A stretch of DNA of 9,834 bases from positions 1 through 9,834 of the forward strand of contig JAYGEA010000254.1 of assembly GCA_046582635.1 (NCBI GenBank), read 5' to 3'. Positions 1 to 6,561 of this stretch are shown here, piece by piece (the first letter of the stretch is position 1; every line of letters starts with the position of its first letter). A program made the position numbers and the translations under genes. The notes under the pieces are model-generated. The model did not search any database, had not been told where the DNA came from, and saw nothing but the letters and a program-made list of their open reading frames with translations. This DNA comes from GCA-2731375 sp046582635 (lineage in GTDB: Bacteria > Pseudomonadota > Alphaproteobacteria > GCA-2731375).

Positions 1-92
1 ACCGCCATCTCTTTTTGAGCCGTGCCAGCTTCTCGAAGCCGGAAAAGCTCATATCTCTCGTCTATATCGAGCTGACTATAGTCTGTTCCCAT
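1..92 (-). mobile_element. IS30-family transposase, N-terminal fragment (runs off the window)
   Basis: Reading the minus strand from an ATG at 92 gives 30 codons to the window edge. Residues 4-20 read DYSQLDIDERYELFRLR and continue EAGTAQKEMA. This is the pattern of the N-terminal helix-turn-helix of IS30-family DDE transposases: an (L)xxxERYEL helix, then an 'L..AG.(S/T)..(E/Q)(I/M)A' turn that leads into the DNA-reading helix. In the intact family the protein is roughly 300-390 residues, with a C-terminal DDE catalytic domain that would lie outside this window. A GGGA motif sits 7 nt before the ATG and could act as ribosome binding site. The gene points the same way as the oxidoreductase operon next to it, so read-through into it is possible. 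The call rests on only 30 residues but the match is specific. Whether the rest of the element is intact cannot be seen. Confidence 0.78.
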
Positions 93-120
93 TGCAATTC
101 CCGGTCATAGAGGAATTGCA
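93..120. repeat. Perfect 9-bp inverted repeat at the outer end of the IS30-like element
   Basis: TGCAATTCC at 93-101 and GGAATTGCA at 112-120 are exact reverse complements separated by a 10-nt loop. The first arm touches the transposase ATG. A hairpin just upstream of a transposase start can occlude translation of transcripts reading in from outside, which is a known device in several insertion sequences. It could instead be part of the terminal inverted repeat, or a weak terminator for the oxidoreductase operon. No T-run follows it in the minus direction, so a classical terminator is unlikely. The exact element boundary, probably between 120 and 140, cannot be fixed without the other end and the target duplication. 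Confidence 0.5.
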
Positions 121-134
121 CTTCGTTTGTGAGT

Positions 135-1103
135 CTAGCGATCCTTCATCAAAGGCAGCACTTCTTCGGCGAAGCGCGTGATTTGTCGGTCCCGGTCCTC
201 GTAGGGCCCGACAAAGTCCATGATGATGTGGCGCACCCCGGCGTCGTGAAATTCCAACAAACGTTCCGCCACATCCCGAGGCCGGCCCAGGGCGCAATAT
301 TTCTTGGCGGCCTCGCGGAAATCCATGGCATAGCGGACACTCAGGGTTTCCGTTGCCTTGTCCAGGGCACTCTCATAGGTATCGTCGACGGTGGCGAACA
401 GCAAATGGCCGGTACCGAAGGGCCGGTCGGGCAGTGCCGCGGCGGCGTCTTGGATGCGCTGCAGGGACGATTGGTACATCTCCGGCGTTACCACATAGGA
501 AAGCCAGCCGTCGGCGATTTCACCAGCCCTGCGCAACGCCGCCGCCGAGCGGCCGCCGCACCAGATCGGCGGGCCCCCGGTCTGCCGGGCCGGCGGCGAC
601 ATGGTCAGCTCCGGGAAGGCGAAATGCCTGCCTTCGTGAGAGACCGCCTGGCCGCTCCACAGCTTGCGCAAGACTTCAATGCCCTCGCTCAAACGCGCCC
701 CCCGTTCCGATGGATCGACGCCCGCGACCTGGAAATTGGTCTTGAACTCGCCGCCCACGCCGACCCCCATGATCAGCCTGCCGTTGGACAGATGGTCCAG
801 GGTCGCGGCCTGTTTCGCAACCGGGCCCGGATGGCGCAAGGGCAGAAGGTAGACACCGATGCCCAGCTCCAACCGGGCAGAGTAGGTCGCCGCCTGGGCC
901 AGTTGGATGAAGGGATCGAGGATCGGAATGGCAAAAGACAGATGATCGCCGACCCAGAGGGAATCATAGCCCAGACCGTCGATCATTTCGACCATGGCGC
1001 GGCCATCCGCCTCTTCCGGCAGCCATAACCCCGTCGCCGGTTCGGTCCGCCGGTGGAGGGTCTGGACGCCAAATTTGAGGCGATTGTCGAGGTGCAATGT
1101 CAT
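135..1103 (-). CDS. LLM-class (luciferase-like) flavin-dependent oxidoreductase
   Basis: A 322-residue protein of the bacterial luciferase-like superfamily, which are cytoplasmic TIM-barrel enzymes using reduced FMN or coenzyme F420. Family marks seen: WVGDH at residues 50-54 (barrel strand 2), the PILDPFIQLAQAA segment at 60-72, then GIGVYLLPLRHP at 81-92. These are followed by the diagnostic LSNGRLIMGVGVGG at 105-118 and the phosphate-binding-like PIWCGGRSAAALRRAG around 180-195. Length is normal for the F420/FMN LLM families of about 280-350 residues, so the protein looks complete. The substrate cannot be read from the sequence; relatives oxidise alkanesulfonates, terpenes, amines or aldehydes. 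The ATG at 1103 lies 25 nt after the NIPSNAP stop, so the two are one operon. No strong Shine-Dalgarno is visible. The stop (TAG at 135-137) is very close to the presumed end of the IS element, so the last residues could have been altered by insertion, although the C-terminus looks natural. Confidence 0.9.
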   Translation of the reverse strand: MTLHLDNRLKFGVQTLHRRTEPATGLWLPEEADGRAMVEMIDGLGYDSLWVGDHLSFAIPILDPFIQLAQAATYSARLELGIGVYLLPLRHPGPVAKQAATLDHLSNGRLIMGVGVGGEFKTNFQVAGVDPSERGARLSEGIEVLRKLWSGQAVSHEGRHFAFPELTMSPPARQTGGPPIWCGGRSAAALRRAGEIADGWLSYVVTPEMYQSSLQRIQDAAAALPDRPFGTGHLLFATVDDTYESALDKATETLSVRYAMDFREAAKKYCALGRPRDVAERLLEFHDAGVRHIIMDFVGPYEDRDRQITRFAEEVLPLMKDR

Positions 1104-1128
1104 CTGTGTTGTCTACTTGCTCAGCTGT

Positions 1129-1452
1129 TTATTTACTTAGGGGGCAGAAAGAGGTGGGGTTCATCAGCACATTTTGCTGTTCCACCAAGGCGCCCAACTC
1201 GGCGGAGGCCTTGGTATAAGCCAGCCAATCAGGATCGGCCCACAGGGCGGCGCGCTTGGCCTCGCGGTCGCTGGCGTTCTCATAAACCCAAATGTGCATG
1301 TATTGATTGGGGTTTCCCGTCTCCGTCTTCAGATAGGCCAGGGGCTGGCCAAGGTTACGGGATTGCGGTCCAAAACCTTTCTCGGCGTATAGATCCAGGT
1401 GTTTGGCGATGGTGCCGGGGCGGCAGGTGTAGGTGCGAACATCGAGAAGCAT
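1129..1452 (-). CDS. NIPSNAP-family small protein
   Basis: A 107-residue protein of the NIPSNAP family, a dimeric alpha-beta barrel (ferredoxin-like) fold. Members often accompany oxidoreductases and degradation enzymes, but their biochemical role in bacteria is unsettled. Family marks seen: LLDVRTYTCRPGT at residues 2-14, the middle segment LGQPLAYLKTETG followed by NQYMHIWVYEN, then the conserved SDREAKRAALWADPDWLAY, and a C-terminal PTSFCPL. Length is typical. I chose the ATG at 1452: GAAGGA sits 7 nt upstream and the protein then begins MLLDVRTYT as relatives do. A TTG five codons earlier (1467) overlaps this ribosome site and is unlikely. It is the first gene of the minus-strand operon and is divergent from the MarR-type regulator. 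It could be an accessory subunit or a small monooxygenase partner of the LLM enzyme; that is inference. Confidence 0.88.
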   Translation of the reverse strand: MLLDVRTYTCRPGTIAKHLDLYAEKGFGPQSRNLGQPLAYLKTETGNPNQYMHIWVYENASDREAKRAALWADPDWLAYTKASAELGALVEQQNVLMNPTSFCPLSK

Positions 1453-1512
1453 GGCGTATTCCTTCAAAATGGGTCCCTGATATTCGGGGATTTGTAAGCC
1501 GCCAGTCTACGC

Positions 1513-1529
1513 CATTTACAGGGTAAATG
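1513..1529. promoter_or_regulatory. Candidate operator: palindrome on the NIPSNAP side
   Basis: CATTTAC at 1513-1519 and GTAAATG at 1523-1529 form a perfect 7-bp dyad around AGG. It is 61 nt upstream of the NIPSNAP ATG. The size (17 bp) and symmetry suit a dimeric repressor such as a MarR or TetR type. Which protein binds is unknown; the neighbouring MarR-type regulator is the obvious candidate. Confidence 0.4.
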
Positions 1530-1569
1530 CCTATGGGTGGTAATAAATTGCTTCCTAAAAAGTTGGAGT

Positions 1570-1592
1570 CTAATTAATAGTATGCTAATTAG
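1570..1592. promoter_or_regulatory. Candidate operator: AT-rich dyad on the marR side
   Basis: CTAATTA (1570-1576) and TAATTAG (1586-1592) are perfect inverted arms 9 nt apart. The right half, CTAATTAG at 1585-1592, is itself a perfect 8-bp palindrome, and CTAATTA recurs as a direct repeat 15 bp apart. On the minus strand the core reads TTAGCATACTATTAA, which loosely resembles the AT-rich TTAGCAAGCTAA site known for SlyA. It lies about 74 nt before the regulator ATG, inside the likely promoter, so autorepression is the simplest reading. Confidence 0.45.
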
Positions 1593-1665
1593 TTTAATAT
1601 AGACCGTCGTGGACGCCATGGTTACGTGGCCGGTCGGTCAGCAGAATTGCAGATGATATGTACCA

Positions 1666-2175
1666 ATGAATAACGGCGAAAATGATGATCCGCGCGATCA
1701 GTTCGGCTTTCGGCTTAGCCGTCTGGCACGTTCCTGGCGTTCGCGTCTTGATGAAAAGATGCGGCCCCATGGTCTGACCCAGGCACGATGGGTCATCATG
1801 ATGCATTTACGCCGGGGCGGCGACGGTTTCCAGCAAAAGGCGCTGGCGAACTTCGTCGGCATCGAAGGGCCGACCCTGGTGCATATCCTGGACAACCTGG
1901 AAAAGCAGATTTTGATTGAACGACGCCCCGATCCCTCTGATCGCCGGGGCAAGACCGTGCATTTAACGGCTGAAGGGTGGCGGATGATCGAAGTGCTGGA
2001 TAGCGTCGCGACGGAGGTCAGGCTCGAATATCTGGCGGGTATCAACGATGCGGATCTGAACCATTGCCTGGCGGTTTTTGAACGTATCGAGGCGCACGTG
2101 AATGATGCCGCGGGCCATGATGCCAGGGCGGCGAAAGAGGAGTTAGAAGTGTCACAAACGGCAGGATCGGATTGA
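1666..2175 (+). CDS. MarR/SlyA-type transcriptional regulator of the efflux operon
   Basis: A 169-residue winged helix-turn-helix protein, expected to act as a cytoplasmic dimer whose DNA binding is released by small ligands. Marks seen: GLTQARWVIMMHL at residues 36-48, then the HTH segment QKALANFVGIEGPTLVHILD at 57-76, which closely follows SlyA (LTQ..WV, LA...GIE.P.LV..LD.LE). The wing is RRPDPSDRRGKTVHL with the family D92-x-R94-x-K96 pattern, followed by LTAEG. Length is slightly above the usual 140-150, with a hydrophilic C-terminal tail of about 20 residues. The ATG at 1666 is the only early start because an in-frame TGA lies at 1654; the ribosome site is weak. It is the first gene of the pump operon, 4 nt before the adaptor gene, the standard arrangement for a local efflux regulator. 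MarR relatives are mostly repressors, while SlyA itself can act as an anti-silencer. Confidence 0.92.
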   Translation: MNNGENDDPRDQFGFRLSRLARSWRSRLDEKMRPHGLTQARWVIMMHLRRGGDGFQQKALANFVGIEGPTLVHILDNLEKQILIERRPDPSDRRGKTVHLTAEGWRMIEVLDSVATEVRLEYLAGINDADLNHCLAVFERIEAHVNDAAGHDARAAKEELEVSQTAGSD

Positions 2176-2179
2176 TCAA

Positions 2180-3400
2180 GTGAACGACAAATCGACCACC
2201 CAGCGGCTGCAGCCACAAGACGACAAGCAGACCAACCCGGAAACCAATGCCGACAGTGGTGCCGGTGCGACCGCCAGCCTTGGTCAGACAGATGCGGGCT
2301 TGCCCAGCCCGTCTTCCGGATTGCGCCGGGGTATTGGCCGGATCCTGCTGGTCGCGGCCGTGTTGGTGGGTATTTCCGGGCTGAGCTATTGGGTTTACGG
2401 CCGCTACACCAACGTGGTCGTCTACGATGCCCGCATCAAGGCGGACATGATCATGATTTCCTCCCGCATCGACGGCTGGGTCATCGACGTCCCCGCGTCC
2501 GAGGGCCTCAAGGTTGAGGTTAATACCCCCTTGATCAAGATCGATGGCCGGGAGTCCGCCATTCGATTGCGGGAAATCGATGCCCAACGCAAATCCCTGC
2601 ACGCGGAACGGGATCAGATCGAGGCGGAAGTCCGCATGATCGATCAGCAGACCCGCGGCCGGTTCGAGGCCGCCCGCGCCGCCCTGAATGCATCCCGGGC
2701 GGCCAAGGCGGGCATGGATTCGGAACTGGAACAGGTAAAAAATGACTTTGACCGCGGTCAATCCCTGTTGAACAAAAAGGTGATCTCGCGGCAGCGCTGG
2801 GAATCCCTGCGCACGGCCTACCGCATGGCCGGCCAACAGGTCCTGAAGGGCGAGGCCGACGTGGCCCAGGCCAACGCCGCCGTCGTGGAAGCCCAGGCGG
2901 ATCGCCAGCGCATGGATGTGCTGCGCGGCCGCTTCGCCGCCCTGCGCTTTGACGAAGAGCGTCTCAATACCCAGACGGAACGCCAGCAACTGGATCTGTC
3001 CGACCGCACCATCAAGGCGCCCAGCAAGGGCACCATCGACCGTACTTTCATCGAACCGGGCGAATATGTGGCGCGGGGACAGCGCCTGTTGCTGATGCAT
3101 AATTCAGCCGTCATCTGGGTCGAGGCGAATGTCAAGGAAACCGATATCCGCAACGTCAAACTGGGCGCCATTGCAAAGATATCCGTGGATGCCTACCCCG
3201 ACCTTGTCGTGGTTGGCGAAGTGGTGCGGATCGGCAACGCGGCGACCAATCAATTTGCCCTGCTGCCCTCCCCCAACCCCTCGGGCAGCTTTACCAAAAT
3301 TACCCAACGCCTGCCGGTAAAGATCGCGGTGCCCCAGACCGACGGCTTGCTGCGCCCGGGCATGATGGTTGAGGTCGAGATTGCAATCAACCGCGATTGA
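2180..3400 (+). CDS. EmrA/HlyD-type periplasmic membrane fusion (adaptor) protein
   Basis: A 406-residue adaptor that would join an inner-membrane MFS pump to an outer-membrane channel. The N-terminal 50 residues are hydrophilic and cytoplasmic. One membrane anchor follows at about 51-74 (GIGRILLVAAVLVGISGLSY and on). The first half of the biotinyl-lipoyl domain is at about 78-115 (SRIDGWVIDVPASEG). A long alpha-helical hairpin rich in Ala, Arg, Gln and Glu covers about 115-270, and the second lipoyl half is APSKGTIDRTFIEPGEYVARG at about 280-300. The segment FALLPSPNPSGSFTKITQRL near 359-378 closely parallels the EmrA-specific loop preceding QRLPV. Length is near EmrA's 390. The start is GTG at 2180, 4 nt after the regulator stop; coupling to upstream translation is likely because the ribosome site is weak. 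The 3' end overlaps the first pump gene by 20 nt. Confidence 0.93.
   Translation: MNDKSTTQRLQPQDDKQTNPETNADSGAGATASLGQTDAGLPSPSSGLRRGIGRILLVAAVLVGISGLSYWVYGRYTNVVVYDARIKADMIMISSRIDGWVIDVPASEGLKVEVNTPLIKIDGRESAIRLREIDAQRKSLHAERDQIEAEVRMIDQQTRGRFEAARAALNASRAAKAGMDSELEQVKNDFDRGQSLLNKKVISRQRWESLRTAYRMAGQQVLKGEADVAQANAAVVEAQADRQRMDVLRGRFAALRFDEERLNTQTERQQLDLSDRTIKAPSKGTIDRTFIEPGEYVARGQRLLLMHNSAVIWVEANVKETDIRNVKLGAIAKISVDAYPDLVVVGEVVRIGNAATNQFALLPSPNPSGSFTKITQRLPVKIAVPQTDGLLRPGMMVEVEIAINRD
3371..3383 (+). promoter_or_regulatory. Ribosome site and TTG start deciding the first pump N-terminus
   Basis: GAGGT at 3371-3375 is followed 5 nt later by TTG at 3381. Starting here gives M-Q-S-T-A-I, which aligns position by position with M-G-N-P-A-I and M-Q-G-E-A-I of the two downstream paralogues and makes this protein exactly 528 residues, the same as the second copy. 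Alternatives are TTG at 3369 (four residues longer) and ATG at 3405 (eight shorter, ribosome site too close). Confidence 0.6.
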
Positions 3401-4967
3401 GGAAATGTTCGCGCGGTTTGGGCCGCGCTATCGCTTCTATGTGACCTTGACGGCCATGCTTGGCACCATGGCCACGGCGCTGACCGCGACCATGACCAAT
3501 GTGGCCATACCCGTCATCATGGGCACATTCGGCGTCGGCCAGGATAAAGTGCATTGGGTCTCCACCGGCTTCATTGCCGCCATGACCATATCCATGCTGC
3601 TGAATGACTGGTGCGTCCGGGCCTTTGGCATGAAAGCCACCTATATCGGCGCCATGTCCGTCTTCATATTCGGCGGCATTATGGGCGGGCTTTCCAATTC
3701 TATCGATTTGGTCATCCTCTCCCGCATCCTGCAAGGTCTGGGCGCCGGCGTTGTGCAGCCATTGACAATGGTCTTGGTATTGCAAGTGTTTCCCGTGGGA
3801 TGGCGTGGCCGCGCCATGGCTCTCATGAGCGTGGGGATCATGGTCGCGCCGGCCGTGGGGCCGGCTTTTGGCGGCGTGCTGTTGGATGCCTTCAATTGGC
3901 AGTATGTATTTTTTATGTCGGCGGTGGTGCCGGCGGTGGGGATATTCCTGGCCACAATTTTCATGCCTGGCGGAGAAAAAGGCCGGCAGTTTCCGGTTTT
4001 TGATTGGACCGGCCTGGTGCTGGTTACCTTGTGTATCGCCTGCTCGCTGACCGGGCTTTCCTCCGGCCAGCGCGAGGGCTGGGGCTCGCCGATTATTTCG
4101 GTACTGTTTTCCGTCGGCCTGGTTTCGGGTATTGCCTTCATCATGTGGGAGCTGACCACAGCGACCCCAATTCTTCAGGTGCGGGTCTTCGCCAACCGCA
4201 AATTCAGCGCCTCGATCATTGTCGGCCTGGTGTTAAGCCTTGGCTTTTACGGCTCATCCTATCTGGTGCCGCTGTTCATGCAGACCATACAGGGATACAG
4301 CCCGACCCGGTCCGGCTTGTTGATGATACCGGGCGGTATCCTGATGATCCTTGTATTGCCCATAGCCGGCCGGTTGGCGGACAAGGTGCCCGGCTATCAA
4401 ATGGCCCTGTTTGGCCTGATTGTTTATGCCTGCTCCTCGCTCTTGATGATGCAGGCCAGTACGGACACCTCGTTTTGGCTTTTTGCCTCGTGGCTGATGT
4501 TTGGCCGTATTGGTCAGGCCGCCATGATGCCCACCTTGATGGTCACGGCTGTATCCACCTTGAAACCGGAAAATTTGAGCCAGGGCGCCGGCGCTCTCAA
4601 CTTCATGCGGAACCTGGGCGGCGCGGTGGGCATCAATGTCATCGCCGTGTTGTTGGATCAGCGCACGGCATTTTTTTCCGAGGCTTTCGCCGGGCTGCAA
4701 ACACCCGACAACAGCACGACCCAGCAATTCATGATGCAATTTGGATATATCTTGAGCCAGCTGGGCTGGCCGTTTGAGATGGTGCGGTCCGGTGTGTTGT
4801 ATCTGGTTGGCCAAAGCGTCTACATGCAGGCCTCCATGATGGCCTACCGAGACCTGTTTCTGTTTGTCGCGACGGCATTTTTCGTGGCGGTTATCCCGGC
4901 CATGTTTTTACGGGACCCGGCGCGCAAAAATAAACCCCGCCCGGCATTAACGGCCCGGACGGGATAG
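3381..4967 (+). CDS. DHA2-family (EmrB/QacA-type) MFS exporter, copy 1
   Basis: A 528-residue inner-membrane drug:proton antiporter of the 14-helix DHA2 family, expected to work with the adaptor encoded just upstream. Hydrophobic segments run throughout, consistent with 14 helices. Family motifs: RILQGLGAG at 115-123 (motif B, TMS4), APAVGPAFGG at 156-165 (antiporter motif C, TMS5), FDWTGL at 208-213 and GYSPTRSGLLMIPGG in the second half. The usual TMS1 'LD.T..N.A.P' motif reads LTATMTNVAIP, so the acidic residue is Thr35, and the loop 2-3 motif starts NDW (Asp76) where Gly is normal. By hand count 171 of the first 230 residues (about 74%) match copy 2 with no gaps. Its start overlaps the adaptor gene by 20 nt and its stop is 1 nt before copy 2. 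The substrate is unknown. Confidence 0.93.
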   Translation: MQSTAIEEMFARFGPRYRFYVTLTAMLGTMATALTATMTNVAIPVIMGTFGVGQDKVHWVSTGFIAAMTISMLLNDWCVRAFGMKATYIGAMSVFIFGGIMGGLSNSIDLVILSRILQGLGAGVVQPLTMVLVLQVFPVGWRGRAMALMSVGIMVAPAVGPAFGGVLLDAFNWQYVFFMSAVVPAVGIFLATIFMPGGEKGRQFPVFDWTGLVLVTLCIACSLTGLSSGQREGWGSPIISVLFSVGLVSGIAFIMWELTTATPILQVRVFANRKFSASIIVGLVLSLGFYGSSYLVPLFMQTIQGYSPTRSGLLMIPGGILMILVLPIAGRLADKVPGYQMALFGLIVYACSSLLMMQASTDTSFWLFASWLMFGRIGQAAMMPTLMVTAVSTLKPENLSQGAGALNFMRNLGGAVGINVIAVLLDQRTAFFSEAFAGLQTPDNSTTQQFMMQFGYILSQLGWPFEMVRSGVLYLVGQSVYMQASMMAYRDLFLFVATAFFVAVIPAMFLRDPARKNKPRPALTARTG

Positions 4968-4968
4968 C

Positions 4969-6555
4969 ATGGGCAATCCCGCGATAGATGCGATGTTCGC
5001 GCGGTACGGACCGCGCTACCGCTATTTGGTCTCCTTCACCGCCATGTTGGGCACAATGTCCATGGTGCTGACCGGCACCATGACAAACGTGGCCATTCCA
5101 GTGATCATGGGCGCTTTCGGCGTGGGCCAGGATACGGTGCATTGGATCTCCACCGGATTTATCGCCGCCATGACCGTTTCCATGCTGTTGAACGACTGGT
5201 TCGTCCGGGCCTTCGGCATGCGGGCGACCTATATCGGCGCCATGTCCGTGTTCATCTTTGGCGCCATCATGGGCGGACTTAGCCCAACCATTGATTTGAT
5301 GATCATCTCGCGCATTCTGCAGGGGATAGGTGCGGGCGTGGTGCAACCGCTGTCGATGATTTTGATGTTTCAGGTCTTTCCGGTGGAGCAGCGGGGCCGG
5401 GCCATGGGCCTGTTCGGCGTCGGCATTATCGTGGCGCCGGCTCTGGGCCCGGCCATCGGTGGCGTGCTTTTGGACAGCTTCAATTGGCACTACGTCTTTT
5501 TTGCCTCCGTGCCCGTGGCCGTGATCGGCATCTTGCTGGCGACCGTTTTCATGCCGGGCGGTACCCGCAAGGGGGCCTTGCCGGTGTTTGACTGGACCGG
5601 TTTGGCCCTGGTCACGGTTTGCATCGGTTCGACCCTGACGGGGCTGTCCAGCGGTCAGCGCGAGGGCTGGGGTACGCCCATAATCTCGGTTTATATTTCC
5701 GTCGGGATCATCGCCGGTGTGGCGTTTGTGTATTGGGAACTGATGTCCGAAAATCCGCTGTTGCAATTGCGGGTATTTTTTAACCGGAAGTTTGCGGCTG
5801 CCGTGTCCGTGGGCATGGTTCTAAGCCTGGGTCTGTATGGTTCCACATATGTCGTCCCGCTGTTTGTGCAGACCGTTCAGGGTTACAGCCCGACACGGTC
5901 GGGGCTGTTGATGATCCCCGGCGGTTTGCTGATGATGGCGGTATTCCCCATCGCCGGTCGGCTATCGGACAAGTTGCCCGCCTATCAGATGATTATTTTT
6001 GGTTTGATCACATTCGGCCTGTCATCGGTGCTGATGATGCAGGCGCATACGGATACACCGTTCTGGGTCTTCGCACTTTGGATCATGTTGGGCCGTGTTG
6101 GCTTGGCCGCGATGATGCCCACATTGACCGTCAGCGCTGTTTCGACCCTCAAGCCGGAATTGTTGAGCCAGGGTTCCGGCGCCATGAACTTCACCCGCAA
6201 TCTTGGCGGCGCCATAGGCATCAACATGATGGCCCTGACGTTGGATCGGCGTACGGCATTCTTTTCCGATGCCTTCGCCGGGTCGCAAACGCCGGACAAT
6301 GCCGCCACTTTGCATTTTATCTCGGAAATCGGCCGCATGCTTGGGCAACTGGGCTGGCCCTATGAAATGACGCCCTCGGGCGCGCTCTATCTGGTCGGGC
6401 GCAGTATCCATTCCCAAGCCGCCATGATGGCCTACAGTGATGTCTTCCTGCTCATGGCATTGGTCTACTTTTTCACCGTCATACCGGCACTGCTGTTGCG
6501 CGACCGCCACCCGAAATCCCGGAACCGCCCCGTTCTGCGGCCAAGGCCGGGCTAG
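4969..6555 (+). CDS. DHA2-family (EmrB/QacA-type) MFS exporter, copy 2
   Basis: A 528-residue paralogue of the flanking genes with the same predicted 14-helix topology. Motifs: RILQGIGAG at 115-123 (motif B), APALGPAIGG at 156-165 (motif C), FDWTGL at 208-213, GLSSGQREGWG at 225-235 and GYSPTRSGLLMIPGG at 305-319. TMS1 reads LTGTMTNVAIP, with Thr35 in place of the usual Asp. Loop 2-3 begins N75-D76-W77 and continues FVRAFGMRATY. The C-terminus is a short Arg/Pro-rich cytoplasmic tail. The ATG at 4969 follows the previous stop after one base (TAG-C-ATG), so translation is probably coupled; only a weak GGGA precedes it. By hand count about 68% of the first 230 residues match copy 3 and about 74% match copy 1, again without gaps, so copies 1 and 2 look like the closer pair. 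Confidence 0.93.
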   Translation: MGNPAIDAMFARYGPRYRYLVSFTAMLGTMSMVLTGTMTNVAIPVIMGAFGVGQDTVHWISTGFIAAMTVSMLLNDWFVRAFGMRATYIGAMSVFIFGAIMGGLSPTIDLMIISRILQGIGAGVVQPLSMILMFQVFPVEQRGRAMGLFGVGIIVAPALGPAIGGVLLDSFNWHYVFFASVPVAVIGILLATVFMPGGTRKGALPVFDWTGLALVTVCIGSTLTGLSSGQREGWGTPIISVYISVGIIAGVAFVYWELMSENPLLQLRVFFNRKFAAAVSVGMVLSLGLYGSTYVVPLFVQTVQGYSPTRSGLLMIPGGLLMMAVFPIAGRLSDKLPAYQMIIFGLITFGLSSVLMMQAHTDTPFWVFALWIMLGRVGLAAMMPTLTVSAVSTLKPELLSQGSGAMNFTRNLGGAIGINMMALTLDRRTAFFSDAFAGSQTPDNAATLHFISEIGRMLGQLGWPYEMTPSGALYLVGRSIHSQAAMMAYSDVFLLMALVYFFTVIPALLLRDRHPKSRNRPVLRPRPG

Positions 6556-6561
6556 CGGGGG

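Larger units (their letters stand above)
1453..1665. promoter_or_regulatory. Divergent AT-rich control region
   Basis: These 213 bases separate the start of the NIPSNAP gene (minus) from the start of the MarR-type regulator (plus). The middle, about 1535-1602, is much more AT-rich than the genes. Both operons must be transcribed from here. For the plus strand a weak candidate is TTAATA at 1574-1579 with TATAGA at 1598-1603 (18-bp spacer); I found no convincing box pair for the minus strand. Two dyads lie inside and are listed separately. No small ORF with support and no RNA gene was seen. Confidence 0.6.

Noticed and set aside
93..120. Hairpin as intrinsic terminator of the oxidoreductase operon
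   Set aside because: The stem is AT-rich and no T-run follows in the minus direction. It fits an insertion element end better.
2..181. Open plus-strand frame of 60 codons at the left edge
   Set aside because: It lies opposite the IS30-type transposase start and the oxidoreductase end, both of which have clear family matches on the minus strand.
129..1028. Long plus-strand open frame opposite the oxidoreductase
   Set aside because: The protein has no family marks, while the minus strand gives a full LLM oxidoreductase. It is an antisense shadow of GC-rich codons.
1465..1467. TTG as the start of the NIPSNAP gene
   Set aside because: It overlaps the GAAGGA ribosome site that serves the ATG at 1452, and family members begin near the latter.
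2042..3100. Long minus-strand open frame opposite the regulator end and adaptor
   Set aside because: Composition is typical of an antisense shadow (His/Gly/Gln-rich, no motifs), and the adaptor on the other strand is unambiguous.
4891..5766. Minus-strand frames rich in His and Gly opposite the pumps (also 3387-3785, 4254-4814, 6022-7083, 7222-7881)
   Set aside because: They recur at the same positions of each paralogue because the pump codons repeat. They have no recognisable domain or ribosome site.
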